Assembly (NCBI GenBank): GCA_022701925.1
Contig: JAKONM010000192.1
Location: forward strand, 1 to 6,580
Direction of reading: 5' to 3'
DNA from: Microbacteriaceae bacterium
GTDB taxonomy: Bacteria > Actinomycetota > Actinomycetes > Actinomycetales > Microbacteriaceae
DNA: 6,580 nucleotides
Every line of letters starts with the position of its first letter. Position 1 is the stretch's first letter. The position numbers and the translations under genes are program-made. Below the pieces are notes generated by a model, which searched no databases, was not told the origin of the DNA, and worked only from the letters and a program-made list of their open reading frames with translations. Positions 4,740 to 6,580 of the stretch are shown here, in pieces.

Positions 4740-6580
4740 GCCTCCGGCCTCGGCTTCCTGCGCCGCGCGACGTTGCGGTGCACGCCGAGCGCCAGCAGCG
4801 CCGCGAGCAGCGTCAGCAGGACGACGGCGACGACCAGGTCGAAGCCGGCCTGCACCTGCACCCGCCGCACCGAGGGCTGGCCGAACTGCGCGCCGTCGGG
4901 CGCCGAGGCGGTGAGCACCACCTGGGCCGGGCCGTTCGCGATCGTGCGGAAGCCGAGCCTGGCCTGGTTGCTGGCCCTGGCGGGCACGGTCAGCGTCGTG
5001 CTCCGGCCGTCGAACTGCAGGCGCCCGTTGTTGACGGTCGCGGTCACCCTCACGGTCACCTGCTGGTCCAGCCCGTTCTGGACCACCACCCGCAGCTGCC
5101 CGTCGGTCGACACGGTGGCCTGGTCGGACCGGCCGATCGTCACCTGCTGCGACACGGCGCGCATCGCCGAGGCGGCGGTGGCGGCGGCCTGCCCCCAGCG
5201 GGTGTCGTCCGCGCGCCACTGCGCGGAGAGCAGGCCGCTCGCCGCCAGGGTGAAGGGGGCGGTCAGCGCCTCCGGGTCGGGCACGGCCGAAGCGAGGCGC
5301 CGCACCGAGTCCTCGCCGGCCAGCAGCGCGCGGGCGGTGGACACGCGGTCGGCGGTGACGGAGCCCGCTCGCAGCGTCACGCCCTCCGCCTGCTCCGCGC
5401 CCAGCAGGTCGTCGACCGAGCGGCCCTGGATCCACCGCTGCCCGGCCAGCAGGTCGAGCACGTCGGCCAGCCCCGCCGGGTCGGCCTGGCGGCCCGCGAC
5501 CGCCAGCACCGCGGGCGAGGACCCGGTGACCGCGTCGGTCGCGAGCGCACCGGTCAGGGAGGCGAGCGCCGACCGGGCCGCCGCGCCCTCGCCGGAGGCG
5601 GTCGCGAGCAGGCCGGAGAGCGTGCCGTCCGCGACCAGGGTCCGGACGCCCGACACCGTGGTCGACGGCCCGCCGGCGGCGCGCGCCGCGCTGTCCTCGA
5701 CGTCGCCGGAGCCGAGCAGCACCGCGCCCCGGCGCCCCAGGGCGGCCAGGTCCGCCTGGGAGGTGGTCCCCGGCACCGGCCAGGCGACGTCGGTGTCGGA
5801 CCACGACCAGTCCGTCAGGTCCGACACCGGCACGGTGGCGGTGGGCGCGGGCGTCGGCGCGGGCGTCGGTCCGGCGCCGGCGCCGCTCGAGGCCGCCGCG
5901 GCGGTCAGGTCCGTCGGGACCAGCGGGCTCGTGCGGCCCGCCGCCCGCTGCAGCGTCAGGTCGGCGTCGGCCCAGGGCAGCCGCACCACCTGGTTCGGCA
6001 GCTCGCGCAGACGCTCGAGGAAGGCGGTCGCCGAGCCGGGGGCGTCCTCCCCGGCCAGCCGGATCGACGCGAGCACGGCGGGGTCGAGCGCGACCGTCGC
6101 CGAGGGCATCGCCTCCGCGGCCGACAGGGCGTCCGACCAGTCGCCGCCCGATCCGGTGAGCGCGTCCAGGTCCGACGCGCCCACGACGCCGGACGCACCG
6201 GCGGGCACGGCGATCGGCACCACCGTGCCGAAGCCGACCCGCGGCGCGTCGCCCGACATCCTGACGACCGCGGACTCCGCGACCTGCTGCACCGCGGGCG
6301 TGCGGGTGCGGTAGCGCACGTACAGCAGGCGGGCGCCGTCTGCGCGGGTGAGGTTGTCGTCCAGGTCGGAGGCGTCGATGCGCACCCGCACGACGGTCGT
6401 CTCGCCGGGGTCGAGGGCGGGCGTCCGGCCCTCCGCGTCCGGCAGCAGCTGGCCCAGCAGCACCTCGACCGGGTCCGTGACCTGGCGGATCAGCTCGGTC
6501 GCACTGGCCACCGGCGCCTTCTCGACCGAGAACGCCAGCTCCCCCGCGGGCAGCGCCGCGGTGCCCGTGTTCTGCACCTG
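4736..6580 (-). CDS. DUF6049 family membrane-anchored extracytoplasmic protein, C-terminal part (N-terminus outside window)
   Basis: An open frame enters at 6580 and gives 614 residues without its start; the GTG at 6577 is probably an internal Val (VQNTGTAALPAG). The fragment begins in an Ig-like region with NTGTAALPAG and a DPGETTVVRVRI strand. A central domain follows, starting near VGFGTVVPIAVP (about 115-126), with an Ala-rich alpha/beta body. It is interrupted by a low-complexity linker PTPAPTPAPTA (about 236-246). A second beta-rich domain (about 490-575, including VVVQNGLDQQVTVRV and TLTVPARASNQARLGF) precedes one transmembrane helix (about 579-599) and a short basic cytoplasmic tail HRNVARRRKPRPEA. 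This is the architecture of DUF6049 proteins such as mycobacterial Rv3909, found next to murJ. A signal peptide would be expected beyond the edge. The biochemical role is unknown; a link to envelope assembly is inferred from its coupling to murJ. Confidence 0.85.
   Translation of the reverse strand, partial: QVQNTGTAALPAGELAFSVEKAPVASATELIRQVTDPVEVLLGQLLPDAEGRTPALDPGETTVVRVRIDASDLDDNLTRADGARLLYVRYRTRTPAVQQVAESAVVRMSGDAPRVGFGTVVPIAVPAGASGVVGASDLDALTGSGGDWSDALSAAEAMPSATVALDPAVLASIRLAGEDAPGSATAFLERLRELPNQVVRLPWADADLTLQRAAGRTSPLVPTDLTAAAASSGAGAGPTPAPTPAPTATVPVSDLTDWSWSDTDVAWPVPGTTSQADLAALGRRGAVLLGSGDVEDSAARAAGGPSTTVSGVRTLVADGTLSGLLATASGEGAAARSALASLTGALATDAVTGSSPAVLAVAGRQADPAGLADVLDLLAGQRWIQGRSVDDLLGAEQAEGVTLRAGSVTADRVSTARALLAGEDSVRRLASAVPDPEALTAPFTLAASGLLSAQWRADDTRWGQAAATAASAMRAVSQQVTIGRSDQATVSTDGQLRVVVQNGLDQQVTVRVTATVNNGRLQFDGRSTTLTVPARASNQARLGFRTIANGPAQVVLTASAPDGAQFGQPSVRRVQVQAGFDLVVAVVLLTLLAALLALGVHRNVARRRKPRPEA

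Noticed and set aside
4740..5804. Upstream extension of the murJ open frame (about 355 extra codons)
   Set aside because: It overlaps the DUF6049 coding region in another frame, is Arg/Gly-rich low-complexity sequence, and MurJ N-terminal features begin right after the GTG at 4739.
3063..6314. A plus-strand open frame of 1083 codons
   Set aside because: Antisense shadow of murJ and the DUF6049 gene. Composition shifts abruptly from Gln/His/Arg-rich to Ser/Ala-rich and matches no recognisable protein.

Overview
The window is about 6.6 kb of very GC-rich DNA with every supported gene on the minus strand. Dense, tightly spaced genes, GTG starts and strong G/C third-position bias point to an actinobacterium. 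Gene order and protein style suggest Micrococcales, perhaps Microbacteriaceae; that family-level placement is inference. The order read along the minus strand is DUF6049 protein, murJ, trxB, trxA, PLP aminotransferase, D-alanine ligase-like protein. It corresponds to the conserved origin-proximal neighbourhood of actinobacterial chromosomes. In Mycobacterium tuberculosis the equivalent stretch runs mutT4, Rv3909, Rv3910 (MurJ-like), sigM, rsmA, trxB2, trxC, cwlM, then parB and parA.

Layout from high to low coordinates. 6580-4736 is the C-terminal part of a DUF6049 membrane-anchored extracytoplasmic protein; its N-terminus lies beyond the window. It overlaps by 4 nt the lipid II flippase gene murJ (4739-3141). 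A 76-nt gap follows, carrying a perfect GGAAT-N18-GTT match to the SigR/SigH thiol-stress promoter consensus. Next is trxB (3064-2042), then trxA (1998-1681) 43 nt further on. The 107-nt gap after trxA holds a compact four-copy inverted repeat element. The aminotransferase gene (1573-251) follows, and 23 nt later a D-alanine--D-alanine ligase-family gene starts at 227 and runs off the edge.

The genes fall into two themes. DUF6049, MurJ and the Ddl-like protein belong to cell-envelope and peptidoglycan work. TrxB and TrxA form a complete NADPH-thioredoxin disulfide-reducing couple, apparently with its own oxidative-stress promoter.

No new defence system, mobile element, CRISPR array or RNA gene is visible. 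The points most worth a second look are: (1) a strand switch inside the ddl-like gene at a GCCGGC palindrome, where the first 45 nt encode the next conserved Ddl block on the opposite strand (probably a fold-back chimera, otherwise an inversion); (2) the SigR-like promoter of trxB; (3) the inverted repeat element between trxA and the aminotransferase; (4) a TrxB whose CATCD active-site block reads CATCV, losing the usual catalytic Asp.
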